From Halictus rubicundus (Eukaryota > Arthropoda > Insecta > Hymenoptera > Halictidae): a stretch of 64,000 nucleotides of DNA. Within the stretch, counting starts at the first letter, position 1. The number at the start of each line of letters is the position of its first letter. The DNA lies in the NCBI RefSeq assembly GCF_050948215.1, contig NW_027488957.1:123594-187593 (forward strand). The letters are read 5' to 3'. The translations under genes were made by a program, and so were the position numbers. This document shows positions 19,500 through 35,028 of the stretch, one piece after another. The notes beneath the pieces were generated by a model. The model saw only the letters and a program-made list of their open reading frames with translations. It did not search any database and was not told the origin of the DNA.

Positions 19500-22400
19500 T
19501 CTATCCTATCCAATCCCCTATCCTATCCTGAATCCTATCCTATCCCGTATCCTATCCTATCCTATCCTATTCTATCCTGTATCCTATACTACCGTTTGTC
19601 CTATCCTATCCTCTATCCTATAATATCCTCTTTCCTATCCAATCCTCTATCCTAGCCTATCCTCTATACTATCCTATCCTCTTTCCTATCCTATCCTCTA
19701 TCCTATTCTATCCTATATCCTATCCTATCCTCTATCCTATTGCATCCTCTATCCTATCCCATCCTCTATCCTATCCTATGCTCTATCCTATCCTATCCTC
19801 TATTATATCCTATCCTCTATCCTATCCTATCCTCTATCCTATCCTATCCTCTATCCTATCCTATCCTCAATCCTATCCTATCCCCTATACTATCCTATCC
19901 TCTACCCTATTTCACTCCTCTATCCTATCCAATCCCCTATCCTATCCTGAATCCTATCCTATCCCGTATCCTATCCTATCCTATCCTATTCTATCCTCTA
20001 TCCTATACTACCGTTTGTCCTATCCTATCCTCTGTCCTATCCTATCCTCTATCCTATAATATCATATATCCTACCCTATCCTCTATCCTATCCTATCCTC
20101 TATCCTATTATATCATATATCCTACCCTATCCTCTATCCTATCCTATCCTCTATCCTATAATATCATATATCCTATCCTATCCTCTATCCTATAATATCA
20201 TATATCCTATCCTATCCTATATCCTATCCTATCCTCTATCCTATCCTATCCTCTATCCTATCCTATCCTCTAGCCTATCCTATCCTCTATCCTATCCTAT
20301 CCTCTATGCTATCCTATCCTATCCTCAATCCTATCCTATACTCTATCCTATCCAATCGTCTATCCTATGATATCCTCTATCCTATACAATCCTCTATCCT
20401 ATCCTCTATCCTATCCTATCCTCTACCCTAAAATATCCTCTATACTATCCAATCCTCTATCCTGTCCTCTATCCTATCCTATCCTCTATCCTATCCTATC
20501 CTCTATCCTATCCTATCCTCTATCCTATCCTATCCTCTATCCTATTGTATCCTCTATCCTATCCCATCCTCTATCCTATCCTATCCTCTATCCTATAATA
20601 TCCTCTATCCTATCCTATCCTCTATCCTATCCAATCCCTTATCCAATCCTCAATCTTGTCCTATCCTCTATCCTATCCTATCCTCTATCCTATCCTATCC
20701 TCTATCCTATCCTATCCTCAATCCTATCCTTTCCCCTATCCTATCCTATCCTCTATCCTATTTCACTCCTCTATCCTACCCAATCCCCTATCCTATCCTG
20801 AATCCTATCCTATCCCGTATCCTATCCTATCATTTCCTATTCTATCCTCTATCCTATACTACCGTTTGTCCTATCCTATCCTCTATCCTATAATATCATA
20901 TATCCTACCCTATCCTCTATCCTATCCTATCCCGTATCCTATCCTATCATTTCCTATTCTATCCTCTATCCTATACTACCGTTTGTCCTATCCTATCCTC
21001 TATCCTATCCTATCCTCTATCCTATAATATCATATATCCTACCCTATCCTCTATCCTATACTATCCTCTATCCTATAATATCATATATCCTATCCTATCC
21101 TCTATCCTATCCTATCCTCTATCCTATCCTATCCTCTATCCTATCCTATCCTCTATCCTATCCTATCCTCTATCCTATCCTATCCTCTATCCTATCCTAT
21201 CCTCTATCCTATCCTATCCTCTATCCTATCCTATCCTCTATCCTATCCTATCCTATCCTCAATCCTACCCTATCCTCTATCCTACCCTATCCTCTATCCT
21301 ATCCTATCCTCAATCCTATCCTATCCCCTATCCTATCCTATCCTGTATCCTATAATATCGTCTATCCTATTCAATCCTCTATCCTATCCTATCCTCTATC
21401 CTATCCTATCCTCTATCCTATAATATCATATATCCTATCCTATCCTCTATCCTATAATATCATATATCCTATCCTATCCTATCCTCTATCCTATCCTATC
21501 CTCTATCCTATCCTCTTCTCTAGCCTATCCAATCCTCTATCCTATCCTATCCTCTATGCTATCCTATCCTATCCTCTATCCTATCCTATCCTCTATCCTA
21601 TCCTATCCTCTATCCTATCCTATCCTATCCTCAATCCTATCCTATCCTCTATCCTATCCAATCGTCTATCCTATAATATCCTCTATCCTATCCTATCCTG
21701 AATGCTATTATGTATCCTATCCAATCCTCTATCCTATCCAATCCTCTATCCTATTCTATCCTCTATCCTATCCTATCCTCTATCCTATTGTATCCTCTAT
21801 CCTATCCCATCCTCTATCCTATCCATTCCTCTATTCTATAATATCCTCTATCCTATCCAATCCTCTATCCTATCCTCTATCCTATCCTATCCTTTATCCT
21901 ATCCTATCCTCTATCCTATCCTATCATCTATCCTATCCTATCCTCTATCCTATCCTATCCTCTACCCTAAAATATCCTCTATACTATCCAATCGTCTATC
22001 CTGTCCTCTATCCTATCCTCTATACTATCCTAACATCTATCCTATAATATCCTCTATCCTATCCTATCCTCTATCCAATCCAATCCCGTATCTTATCGTC
22101 TATCCTATCCAATACTGTATCCTATCCAATCCCCTATCCTATCCTCTATCCTATCCTATAATCTATCCTATCCTATCCTCTATCCTATCCTATCCTCTAT
22201 CCTATCCTATCCTCTATCCTATCCTATCCTCAATCCTATCCTATACCCTATCCTATCCTATCCGCTATCCTATTTCACTCATCTATCCTATCCAATCCCC
22301 TATCCTATCCTGAATCCTATAATATCCCGTATCCTATCCTATCCTATCCTATTCTATCCTGTATCCTATACTACCGTTTGTCCTATCCTATCCTCTATCC

Positions 22401-25400
22401 TACCCAATCCTCTATCCTAGCCTATCCTCTATACTATCCTATCCTCTATCCTATTCTATCCTATATCCTATCCTATCCTCTATCCTATTGCATCCTCTAT
22501 CCTATCCCATCCTCTATCCTATCCTATCCTCTATCCTATCCTATCCTCTATTATATCCTATCCTCTATCCTATCCTATCCTCTATCCTATCCTATCCTCT
22601 ATCCTATCCTATCCTCAATCCTATCCTATCCCCTATCCTATCCTATCCTCTATCCTATTTCACTCCTCTATCCTATCCAATCCCCTATCCTATCCTGAAT
22701 CCTATCCTATCCCGTATCCTATCCTATCCTATCCTATTCTATCCTCTATCCTATACTACCGTTTGTCCTATCCTATCCTCTGTCCTATCCTATCCTCTAT
22801 CCTATAATATCATATATCCTACCCTATCCTCTATCCTATCCTATCCTCTATCCTATTATATCATATATCCTACCCTATCCTCTATCCTATCCTATCCTCT
22901 ATCCTATAATATCATATATCCTATCCTATCCTCTATCCTATAATATCATATATCCTATCCTATCCTATATCCTATCCTATCCTCTATCCTATCCTATCCT
23001 CTATCCTATCCTATCCTCTAGCCTATCCTATCCTCTATCCTATCCTATCCTCTATGCTATCCTATCCTATCCTGAATCCTATCCTATACTCTATCCTATC
23101 CAATCGTCTATCCTATGATATCCTCTATCCTATCCAATCCTCTATCCTATCCTCTATCCTATCCTATCCTCTACCCTAAAATATCCTCTATACTATCCAA
23201 TCCTCTATCCTGTCCTCTATCCTATCCTATCCTCTATCCTATCCTATCCTCTATCCTATCCTATCCTCTATCCTATCCTATCCTCAATCCTATCCTATCC
23301 CCTATCCTATCCTATCCTGTATCCTATAATATCGTCTATCCTATTCAATCCTCTATCCTATCCTATCCTCTATCCTATCCTATCCTCTATCCTATTGTAT
23401 CCTCTATCCTATCCCATCCTCTATCCTATCCTATCCTCTATCCTATAATATCCTCTATCCTATCCTATCCTCTATCCTATCCAATCCCTTATCCTATCCT
23501 CAATCTTGTCCTATCCTCTATCCTATCCTATCCTCTATCCTATCCTATCCTCTATCCTATCCTATCCTCAATCCTATCCTTTCCCCTATCCTATTGTATC
23601 CTCTATCCTATTTCACTCCTCTATCCTACCCAATCCCCTATCCTATCCTGAATCCTATCCTATCCCGTATCCTATCCTATCATTTCCTATTCTATCCTCT
23701 ATCCTATACTACCGTTTGTCCTATCCTATCCCCTATCCTATAATATCATATATCCTACCCTATCCTCTATCCTATCCTATCCCGTATCCTATCCTATCAT
23801 TTCCTATTCTATCCTCTATCCTATACTACCGTTTGTCCTATCCTATCCTCTATCCTATCCTATCCTCTATCCTATAATATCATATATCCTACCCTATCCT
23901 CTATCCTATCCTATCCTCTATCCTATAATATCATATATCCTATCCTATCCTCTATCCTATCCTATCCTCTATCCTATCCTATCCTCTATCCTATCCTATC
24001 CTCTATCCTATCCTATCCTCTATCCTATCCTATCCTCTATCCTATCCTATCCTCTATCCTATCCTATCCTATCCTCAATCCTACCCTATCCTCTATCCTA
24101 CCCTATCCTCTATCCTATCCTATCCTCAATCCTATCCTATCCCCTATCCTATCCTATCCTGTATCCTATAATATCGTCTATCCTATTCAATCCTCTATCC
24201 TATCCTATCCTCTATCCTATCCTATCCTCTATCCTATAATATCATATATCCTATCCTATCCTCTATCCTATAATATCATATATCCTATCCTATCCTATCC
24301 TCTATCCTATCCTATCCTCTATCCTATCCTCTTCTCTAGCCTATCCAATCCTCTATCCTATCCTATCCTCTATGCTATCCTATCCTATCCTCTATCCTAT
24401 CCTATCCTCTATCCTATCCTATCCTATCCTCAATCCTATCCTATCCTCTATCCTATCCAATCGTCTATCCTATAATATCCTCTATCCTATCCTATCCTGA
24501 ATGCTATTATGTATCCTATCCAATCCTCTATCCTATCCAATCCTCTATCCTATTCTATCCTCTATCCTATCCTATCCTCTATCCTATTGTATCCTCTATC
24601 CTATCCCATCCTCTATCCTATCCATTCCTCTATTCTATAATATCCTCTATCCTATCCAATCCTCTATCCTATCCTCTATCCTATCCTATCCTTTATCCTA
24701 TCCTATCCTCTATCCTATCCTATCATCTATCCTATCCTATCCTCTATCCTATCCTATCCTCTACCCTAAAATATCCTCTTTACTATCCAATCGTCTATAC
24801 TGTCCTCTATCCTATCCTCTATACTATCCTAACATCTATCCTATAATATCCTCTATCCTATCCTATCCTCTATCCAATCCAATCCCGTATCCTATCGTCT
24901 ATCCTATCCAATCCTGTATCCTATCCAATCCCCTATCCTATCCTCTATCCTATCCTATAATCTATCCTATCCTATCCTCTATCCTATCCTATCCTCTATC
25001 CTATCCTATCCTCTATCCTATCCTATCCTCAATCCTATCCTATACCCTATCCTATCCTATCCGCTATCCTATTTCACTCATCTATCCTATCCAATCCCCT
25101 ATCCTATCCTGAATCCTATAATATCCCGTATCCTATCCTATCCTATCCTATTCTATCCTGTATCCTATACTACCGTTTGTCCTATCCTATCCTCTATCCT
25201 ACCCAATCCTCTATCCTAGCCTATCCTCTATACTATCCTATCCTCTATCCTATTCTATCCTATATCCTATCCTATCCTCTATCCTATTGCATCCTCTATC
25301 CTATCCCATCCTCTATCCTATCCTATCCTCTATCCTATCCTATCCTCTATTATATCCTATCCTCTATCCTATCCTATCCTCTATCCTATCCTATCCTCTA

Positions 25401-26490
25401 TCCTATCCTATCCTCAATCCTATCCTATCCCCTATCCTATCCTATCCTCTATCCTATTTCACTCCTCTATCCTATCCAATCCCCTATCCTATCCTGAATC
25501 CTATCCTATCCCGTATCCTATCCTATCCTATCCTATTCTATCCTCTATCCTATACTACCGTTTGTCCTATCCTATCCTCTGTCCTATCCTATCCTCTATC
25601 CTATAATATCATATATCCTACCCTATCCTCTATCCTATCCTATCCTCTATCCTATTATATCATATATCCTACCCTATCCTCTATCCTATCCTATCCTCTA
25701 TCCTATAATATCATATATCCTATCCTATCCTCTATCCTATAATATCATATATCCTATCCTATCCTATATCCTATCCTATCCTCTATCCTATCCTATCCTC
25801 TATCCTATCCTATCCTCTAGCCTATCCTATCCTCTATCCTATCCTATACTCTATCCTATCCAATCGTCTATCCTATGATATCCTCTATCCTATCCAATCC
25901 TCTATCCTATCCTCTATCCTATCCTATCCTCTACCCTAAAATATCCTCTATACTATCCAATCCTCTATCCTGTCCTCTATCCTGTCCTATCCTCTATCCT
26001 ATCCTATCCTCTATCCTATCCTATCCTCTATCCTATCCTATCCTCAATCCTATCCTATCCCCTATCCTATCCTATCCTGTATCCTATAATATCGTCTATC
26101 CTATTCAATCCTCTATCCTATCCTATCCTCTATCCTATCCTATCCTCTATCCTATTGTATCCTCTATCCTATCCCATCCTCTATCCTATCCTATCCTCTA
26201 TCCTATAATATCCTCTATCCTATCCTATCCTCTATCCTATCCAATCCCTTATCCTATCCTCAATCTTGTCCTATCCTCTATCCTATCCTATCCTCTATCC
26301 TATCCTATCCTCTATCCTATCCTATCCTCAATCCTATCCTTTCCCCTATCCTATCCTATCCTCTATCCTATTTCACTCCTCTATCCTACCCAATCCCCTA
26401 TCCTATCCTGAATCCTATCCTATCCCGTATCCTATCCTATCATTTCCTATTCTATCCTCTATCCTATACTACCGTTTGTCCTATCCTATC
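19500..26490. repeat. 2.75-2.8 kb higher-order repeat, about 2.5 copies
   Basis: Matching segments lie at 19740, 22488 and 25287 (offsets 2748 and 2799) and at 20367, 23115 and 25875 (2748 and 2760). Offsets vary through small insertions; 20656 to 23506 is 2850 bp, that is 102 bp or six monomers longer than 2748. Part of this unit recurs near 40351. Confidence 0.7.
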
Positions 26491-26759
26491 CTTTATCCTA
26501 TAATATCCTCTATCCTATCCTATCCTCTATCCTATCCAATCCCGTATCCAATCGTCTATCCTATCCTATCCTGTATCCTATCCTATTTTCTATAATATCC
26601 TATCCTCTATCCTATCCTGTCCTCTATCCTATCCTATCCTCTATCCTATCGTATCCCTATGATATCCTATCCTGTATCCTATCCTATCGTCTATCCTATA
26701 ATATCCTCTATCCTATCCTATCCTCAATCCTATCCTTTCCCCTATCCTATCCTATCCTC
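26196..26759. repeat. Block duplicated at 29745-30308
   Basis: About 560 bp, including the unusual TATTTTCTATAATATCC at 26584, reappears 3549 bp downstream (30133). It lies between other higher-order units, so it looks like a displaced segmental copy and not part of a simple tandem series. Confidence 0.65.
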
Positions 26760-28735
26760 TATCCTATTTCACTCCTCTATCCTACCCAATCCCCTATCCT
26801 ATCCTGAATCCTATAATATCCTCTATCCTATCCTATCCTCTATCCTATCCAATCCCCTATCCTATCCTCAATCTTATCCTATCCTCTATCCTATAATATC
26901 CTCTATCCTATGCAATCCTCTATCCTATCCTATCCTCTATCCTATGCAATCCTCTATCCTATCCTATCCTCTATCCTATCCTATCCTCTATCCTATCCTA
27001 TCCTCTATCCTATCCTCTATCCTATCCTATCCTCAATCGTATCCTATCCCCTATCCTATCCTATCCTATAGCCTATCCTATCCTCTATCCTATTCTACCG
27101 TTTGTCCTATCCTATCCTCTATCCTATTCTACCGTTTGTTATATCCTATCCTGAATCCTATCCTATCCCGTATCCTATCCTATCCTATCCTATTCTATCC
27201 TCTATCGTATACTACCGTTTGTCCTATCCTATCCTCTATCCTATCCTATCCTCTATCCTATAATATCATATATCCTACCCTATCCTCTATCCTATCCTAT
27301 CCTCTATCCTATAATATCATATATCCTATCCTATCCTCTATCCTATCCTATCCTCTATCCTATAATATCATATATCCTATCCTATCCTATATCCTATCCT
27401 ATCCTCTATCCTATCCTATCCTCTATCCTATCCTATCCTCTATCCTATCCTATCCTCTATCCTATCCTATCCTCTATCCTATAATATCATATATCCTGTC
27501 CTATCCTCTATCCTATCCTATCCTCTATCCTATAATATCATATATCCTATCCTATCCTATATCCTATCCTATCCTCTATCCTATCCTATCCTGTATCCTA
27601 TCCTATCCTCTATCCTATCCTATCCTCTAGCCTATCCTATCCTCTATCCTATCCTATCCTCTATCCTATCCTATCCTATCCTCAATCCTATCCTATCCTC
27701 TATCCTATCCTATCCTCTATCCTATCCTATCCTCTAGCCTATCCTATCCTCTATCCTAACCTATCCTCTATCCTATAATATCATAAATCCTACCCTATCC
27801 TCTATCCTATCCTATCCTCTATCCTATAATATCATATATCCTATCCTATCCTATATCCTATCCTATCCTCTATCCTATCCTATTTTCTATCCTATCATAT
27901 CCTCTATCCTATCCTGTCCTCTATCCTATCCTATCCTCTATCCTATCGTATCCCTATGATATCGTATCCTCTATCCTATCCTATCCTCTATCCTATCCTA
28001 TCCTCTAGCCTATCCTATCCTCTATCCTAACCTATCCTCTATCCTATCCTATCCTATCCTCAATCCTATCCTATCCTCTATGCTATCCTATCCTCTATCC
28101 TATCCTATCCTCTACCCTAAAATATCCTCTATCCTATCCTATCCTCTATCCTATTGTATCCTCTATCCTATCCCATCCTCTATCCTATCCTATCCTCTAT
28201 CCTATCCTATCCTCTATCCTATCCTATCCTCTATCCTATCCTATCCTCTATCCTATAATATCATATATCCTATCCTATCCTCTATCCTATCCTCTATCCT
28301 ATCCCATCCTCTATCCTATCCTATCCTTTATCATATAATATCCTCTATTCTATCCAATCCTCTATCCTATAATATCATATATCCTACCCTATCCTCTATC
28401 CTATCCTATCCTCTATCCTATAATATCATATATCCTATCCTATCCTCTATCCTATAATATCATATATCCTATCCTATCCTATATCCTATCCTATCCTATA
28501 TCCTATCCTATCCTATATCCTATCCTATCCTCTATCCTCAATCCTATCCAATCCTCTATCCTATCCTATCCTCTATACTATCCTATCCTCTTTCCTATCC
28601 TATCCTGTATCCTATCCTATCCTCAATCCTATCCTATCCCCTATCCTATCCTATCCTGTATCCTATAATATCGTCTGTCCTATTCAATCCTCTATCCTAT
28701 CCTATCCTCAATCTTATCCTATCCTCTATCCTATA

Positions 28736-31730
28736 ATATCCTCTATCCTATCCCATCCTCTATCCTATCCTATCCTCTATCCTATAATATCCTCTATCCT
28801 ATCCTATCCTCTATTCTATCCAATCCCGTATCCTATCGTCTATCCTATCCTATCCTGTATCCTATCCAATCCCCTATCCTATCCTCTATCCTATCCTATA
28901 ATCTATCCTATCCTATCCTCTATCCTATCCTATCCTCTATCCCATTCTATCCTCTATCATATCCTATCCTCTATCCTATTGTATCCTCTATACTATCCCA
29001 TCCTCTATCCTATCCATTCCTCTATTCTATAATATCCTCTATCCTATCCAATCCTCTATCCTATCCTCTATCCTATGCTATCCTCTATCCTATCCTATCC
29101 TCTACCCTAAAATATCCTCTATACTATCCAATCCTCTATCCTGTCCTCTATCCTATCCTCTATACTATCCTAACCTCTACCCTATAATATCCTCTATCCT
29201 ATCCTATCCTCCATTCTATCCAATCCCGTATCCTATCGTCTATCCTATCCTATCCTGTATCCTATCCAATCCCCTATCCTATCCTCTATCCTATCCTATA
29301 ATCTATCCTATCCTATCCTCTATACTATCCTATCCTCTTTCCTATCCTATCCTCTATCCTATTCTATCCTCTATCCTATCCTATCCTCTATCCTATTGTA
29401 TCCTCTATCCTATCCCATCCTCTATCCTATCCATTCCTTTATTCTATAATATCCTCTATCCTATCCAATCCTCTATCCTATCCTCTATCCTATCCTATCC
29501 TCTATCCTATCCTATCCTCTATCCTATCCTATCCTCTATCCTATCCTATCCTCTATCCTATCCTATCCTCTATCCTATCCTATCCTCTATCCTATCCTAT
29601 CCTCTATCCTATCCTATCCTCTATCCTATCCTATCCTCTATCCTATCCTATCCTCTATCCTATCCTATCCTCTACCCTAAAATATCCTCTATACTGTCCA
29701 ATCCTCTATCCTGTCCTCTATCCTATCCTCTATACTATCCTAACCTCTATCCTATAATATCCTCTATCCTATCCTATCCTCTATCCTATCCAATCCCTTA
29801 TCCTATCCTCAATCTTGTCCTATCCTCTATCCTATCCTATCCTCTATCCTATCCTATCCTCTATCCTATCCTATCCTCAATCCTATCCTTTCCCCTATCC
29901 TATCCTATCCTCTATCCTATTTCACTCCTCTATCCTACCCAATCCCCTATCCTATCCTGAATCCTATCCTATCCCGTATCCTATCCTATCATTTCCTATT
30001 CTATCCTCTATCCTATACTACCGTTTGTCCTATCCTATCCTTTATCCTATAATATCCTCTATCCTATCCTATCCTCTATCCTATCCAATCCCGTATCCAA
30101 TCGTCTATCCTATCCTATCCTGTATCCTATCCTATTTTCTATAATATCCTATCCTCTATCCTATCCTGTCCTCTATCCTATCCTATCCTCTATCCTATCG
30201 TATCCCTATGATATCCTATCCTGTATCCTATCCTATCGTCTATCCTATAATATCCTCTATCCTATCCTATCCTCAATCCTATCCTTTCCCCTATCCTATC
30301 CTATCCTCTTTCCTATCCTATCCTGTATCCTATCCTATCCTCAATCCTATCCTATCCCCTATCCTATCCTATCCTGTATCCTATAATATCGTCTGTCCTA
30401 TTCAATCCTCTATCCTATCCTATCCTCAATCTTATCCTATCCTCTATCCTATAATATCCTCTATCCTATCCAATCCTCTATCCTATCCTATCCTCTAACC
30501 TATCCTATCCTCTTTCCTATCCTATCCTCTATCCTATTCTATCCTCTATCCTATCCTATCCTCTATCCTATCCCATCCTCTATCCTATCCTATCCTCTAT
30601 CCTATAATATCCTCTATCCTATCCTATCCTCTATTCTATCCAATCCCGTATCCTATCGTCTATCCTATCCTATCCTGTATCCTATCCAATCCCCTATCCT
30701 ATCCTCTATCCTATCCTATAATCTATCCTATCCTATCCTCTATCCTATCCTATCCTCTATCCCATTCTATCCTCTATCATATCCTATCCTCTATCCTATT
30801 GTATCCTCTATACTATCCCATCCTCTATCCTATCCATTCCTCTATTCTATAATATCCTCTATCCTATCCAATCCTCTATCCTATCCTCTATCCTATGCTA
30901 TCCTCTATCCTATCCTATCCTCTACCCTAAAATATCCTCTATACTATCCAATCCTCTATCCTGTCCTCTATCCTATCCTCTATACTATCCTAACCTCTAC
31001 CCTATAATATCCTCTATCCTATCCTATCCTCCATTCTATCCAATCCCGTATCCTATCGTCTATCCTATCCTATCCTGTATCCTATCCAATCCCCTATCCT
31101 ATCCTCTATCCTATCCTATAATCTATCCTATCCTATCCTCTATACTATCCTATCCTCTTTCCTATCCTATCCTCTATCCTATTCTATCCTCTATCCTATC
31201 CTATCCTCTATCCTATTGTATCCTCTATCCTATCCCATCCTCTATCCTATCCATTCCTTTATTCTATAATATCCTCTATCCTATCCAATCCTCTATCCTA
31301 TCCTCTATCCTATCCTATCCTCTATCCTATCCTATCCTCTATCCTATCCTATCCTCTATCCTATCCTATCCTCTATCCTATCCTATCCTCTATCCTATCC
31401 TATCCTCTATCCTATCCTATCCTCTATCCTATCCTATCCTCTATCCTATCCTATCCTCTATCCTATCCTATCCTCTATCCTATCCTATCCTCTATCCTAT
31501 CCTATCCTCTATCCTATCCTATCCTCTATCCTATCCTATCCTCTATCCTATCCTATCCTCTATCCTATCCTATCCTCTATCCTATCCTATCCTCTATCCT
31601 ATCCTATCCTCTACCCTAAAATATCCTCTATACTGTCCAATCCTCTATCCTGTCCTCTATCCTATCCTCTATACTATCCTAACCTCTATCCTATAATATC
31701 CTCTATCCTATCCTATCCTCTATCCTATCC
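28736..31730. repeat. 1820-bp tandem block pair with a 119-bp monomer expansion
   Basis: Segments starting near 28736 and 30556 match at an offset of 1820 bp (for example CCCATTCTATCC at 28941 and 30761). Within the pure-monomer run of the second copy the offset grows to 1939 bp at CTACCCTAAAA (29672 and 31611). The gain of 119 bp is exactly seven 17-bp monomers. Confidence 0.75.
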
Positions 31731-33644
31731 AATCCCGTATCCTATCGTCTATCCTATCCTATCCTGTATCCTATCCAATCCCATATCCTATCCTCTATCC
31801 TATCCTATAATCTATCCTATCCTATACTCTATCCTATCCTATCCTCTATCCTATCCTATCCTCTATCCTATCCTATCCTCAATCCTATCCTATACCCTAT
31901 CCTATCCTATCCTCTATCCTATTTCACTCATCTATCCTATCCAATCCCCTATCCTATCCTGAATCCTATCCTATCCCGTATCCTATCCTATCCTATCCTA
32001 TTCTATCCTGTATCCTATACTACCGTTTGTCCTATCCTATCCTCTATCCTATAATATCCTCTATCCTATCCAATCCTCTATCCTAGCCTATCCTCTATAC
32101 TATCCTATCCTCTTTCCTATCCTATCCTCTATCCTATCCTATCCTCTATCCTATCCTATCCTCTATTATATCCTATCCTCTATCCTATCCTATTATCTAT
32201 CCTATCCTATCCTCTATCCTATCCTATCCTCAATATTATCCTATCCCCTATCCTATCCTATCCTCTATCCTATTTCACTCCTCTATCCTATCCAATCCCC
32301 TATCCTATCCTGAATCCTATACTATCCCGTATCCTATCCTATCCTATCCTATTCTATCCTCTATCCTATACTACCGTTTGTCCTATCCTATCCTCTGTCC
32401 TATCCTATCCTCTATCCTATAATATCATATATCCTACCCTATCCTCTATCCTATCCTATCCTCTATCCTATAATATCATATATCCTACCCTATCCTCTAT
32501 CCTATCCTATCCTCTATCCTATAATATCATATATCCTATCCTATCCTCTATCCTATAATATCATATATCCTCTCCTATCCTATATCCTATCCTATCCTCT
32601 ATCCTATCCTATCCTCTATCCTATCCTATCCTCTAGCCTATCCTATCCTCTATCCTATCCTATCCTCTATGCTATCCTATCCTATCCTCAATCCTATCCT
32701 ATCCTCTATCCTATCCAATCGTCTATCCTATGATATCCTCTATCCTATCCAATCCTCTATCCTATCCTCTATCCTATCCTATCCTCTAGCCTAAAATATC
32801 CTCTATACTATCCAATCCTCTATCCTGTCCTCTATCCTATCCTATCCTCTATCCTATCCTATCCTCTATCCTATCCTATCCTCTATCCTATCCTATCCTC
32901 AATCCTATCCTATCCCCTATCCTATCCTATCCTGTATCCTATAATATCGTCTATCCTATTCAATCCTCTATCCTATCCTATCCTCTATCCTATCCTATCC
33001 TCTATCCTATCCTATCCTCAATCCTAACCTATCCTCTATCCTATCCTATCCTATCCTCAATCCTATCCTATCCTCTATGCTATCCTATCCTCTATCCTAT
33101 CCTATCCTCTACCCTAAAATATCCTCTATCCTATCCTATCCTCTATCCTATTGTATCCTCTATCCTATCCCATCCTCTATCCTATCCTATCCTCTATCCT
33201 ATCCTATAATCTATCCTATCCTATCCTCTATACTATCCTATCCTCTTTCCTATCCTATCCTCTATCCTATTCTATCCTCTATCCTATCCTATCCTCTATC
33301 CTATTGTATCCTCTATCCTATCCCATCCTCTATCCTATCCATTCCTTTATTCTATAATATCCTCTATCCTATCCAATCCTCTATCCTATCCTCTATCCTA
33401 TCCTATCCTCTTTCCTATCCTATCCTCTATCCTATTCTATCCTCTATCCTATCCATTCCTCTATTCTATAATATCCTCTATCCTATCCAATCCTCTATCC
33501 TATCCTCTATCCTATCCTATCCTCTATCCTATCCTATCCTCTATCCTATCCTATCATCTATCCTATCCTATCCTCTATCCTATCCTATCCTCTATCCTAT
33601 CCTATCCTCTATCCTATTGTATCCTCTATCCTATCCCATCCTCT

Positions 33645-35028
33645 ATCCTATCCTATCCTCTATCCTATCCAATCGTCTATCCTATAATATCCTCTATCCT
33701 ATCCTATCCTGAATGCTATTATGTATCCTATCCAATCCTCTATCCTATCCAATCCTCTATCCTATCCTATCCTCTATACTATCCTATCCTCTTTCCTATC
33801 CTATCCTCTATCCTATTCTATCCTCTATCCTATCCATTCCTCTATTCTATAATATCCTCTATCCTATCCAATCCTCTATCCTATCCTCTATCCTATCCTA
33901 TCCTCTATCCTATCCTATCCTCTATCCTATCCTATCATCTATCCTATCCTATCCTCTATCCTATCCTATCCTCTATCCTATCCTATCCTCTATCCTATTG
34001 TATCCTCTATCCTATCCCATCCTCTATCCTATCCTATCCTCTATCCTATAATATCCTCTATCCTATCCTATCCTCTATCCTATCCAATCCCTTATCCTAT
34101 CCTCAATCTTCTCCTATCCTCTATCCTATCCTATCCTCTATCCTCTCCTATCCTCTATCCTATCCTATCCTCAATCCTATCCTATCCCCTATCCTATCCT
34201 ATCCTCTATCCTATTTCACTCCTCTATCCTATCCAATCCCCTATCCTATCCTGAATCCTATCCTATCCCGTATCCTATCCTATCATTTCCTATTCTATCC
34301 TCTATCCTATACTACCGTTTGTCCTATCCTATCCTCTATCCTATCCTATCCTCTATCCTATCCTATCCTCTATCCTATAATATCATATATCCTACCCTAT
34401 CCTCTATCCTATCCTATCCCGTATCCTATCCTGTCATTTCCTATTCTATCCTCGATCCTATACTACCGTTTGTCCTACCCTATCCTCTATCCTATCCTAT
34501 TCTCTATCCTATAATATCATATATCCTACCCTATCCTCTATCCTATCCTAGCCTCTATCCTATAATATCATATATCCTATCCTATCCTCTATCCTATAAT
34601 ATCATATATCCTATCCTATCCTATATCCTATCCTATCCTCTATCCTCAATCCTTTCCTATCCTCTATCCTATCCAATCGTCTATCCTATAATATCCTCTG
34701 TCCTATCCTATCCTGAATGCTATTATGTATCCTATCCAATCCTCTATCCTATCCAATCCTCTACCCTATCCTATCCTCTATACTATCCTATCCTCTTTCC
34801 TATCCTATCCTCTATCCTATTCTATCCTCTATCCTATCCTATCCTCTATCCTATTGTATCCTCTATCCTATCCCATCCTCTATCCTATCCATTCCTCTAT
34901 TCTATAATATCCTCTATCCTATCCAATCCTCTATCCTATCCTCTATCCTATCCTATCCTCTATCCTATCCTATCCTCTATCCTATCCTATCCTCTATCCT
35001 ATCCTATCCTCTATCCTATCCTATCCTC
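33645..35028. repeat. 1.38-kb block, duplicated at 37655-39038
   Basis: This segment and one 4010 bp downstream are nearly identical; I noticed only a handful of substitutions. The markers at 33711/34715 and 37721/38725 keep the same internal spacing. The 2.6 kb between the blocks is not part of the match, so this is an interspersed duplication within the array. Confidence 0.75.
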
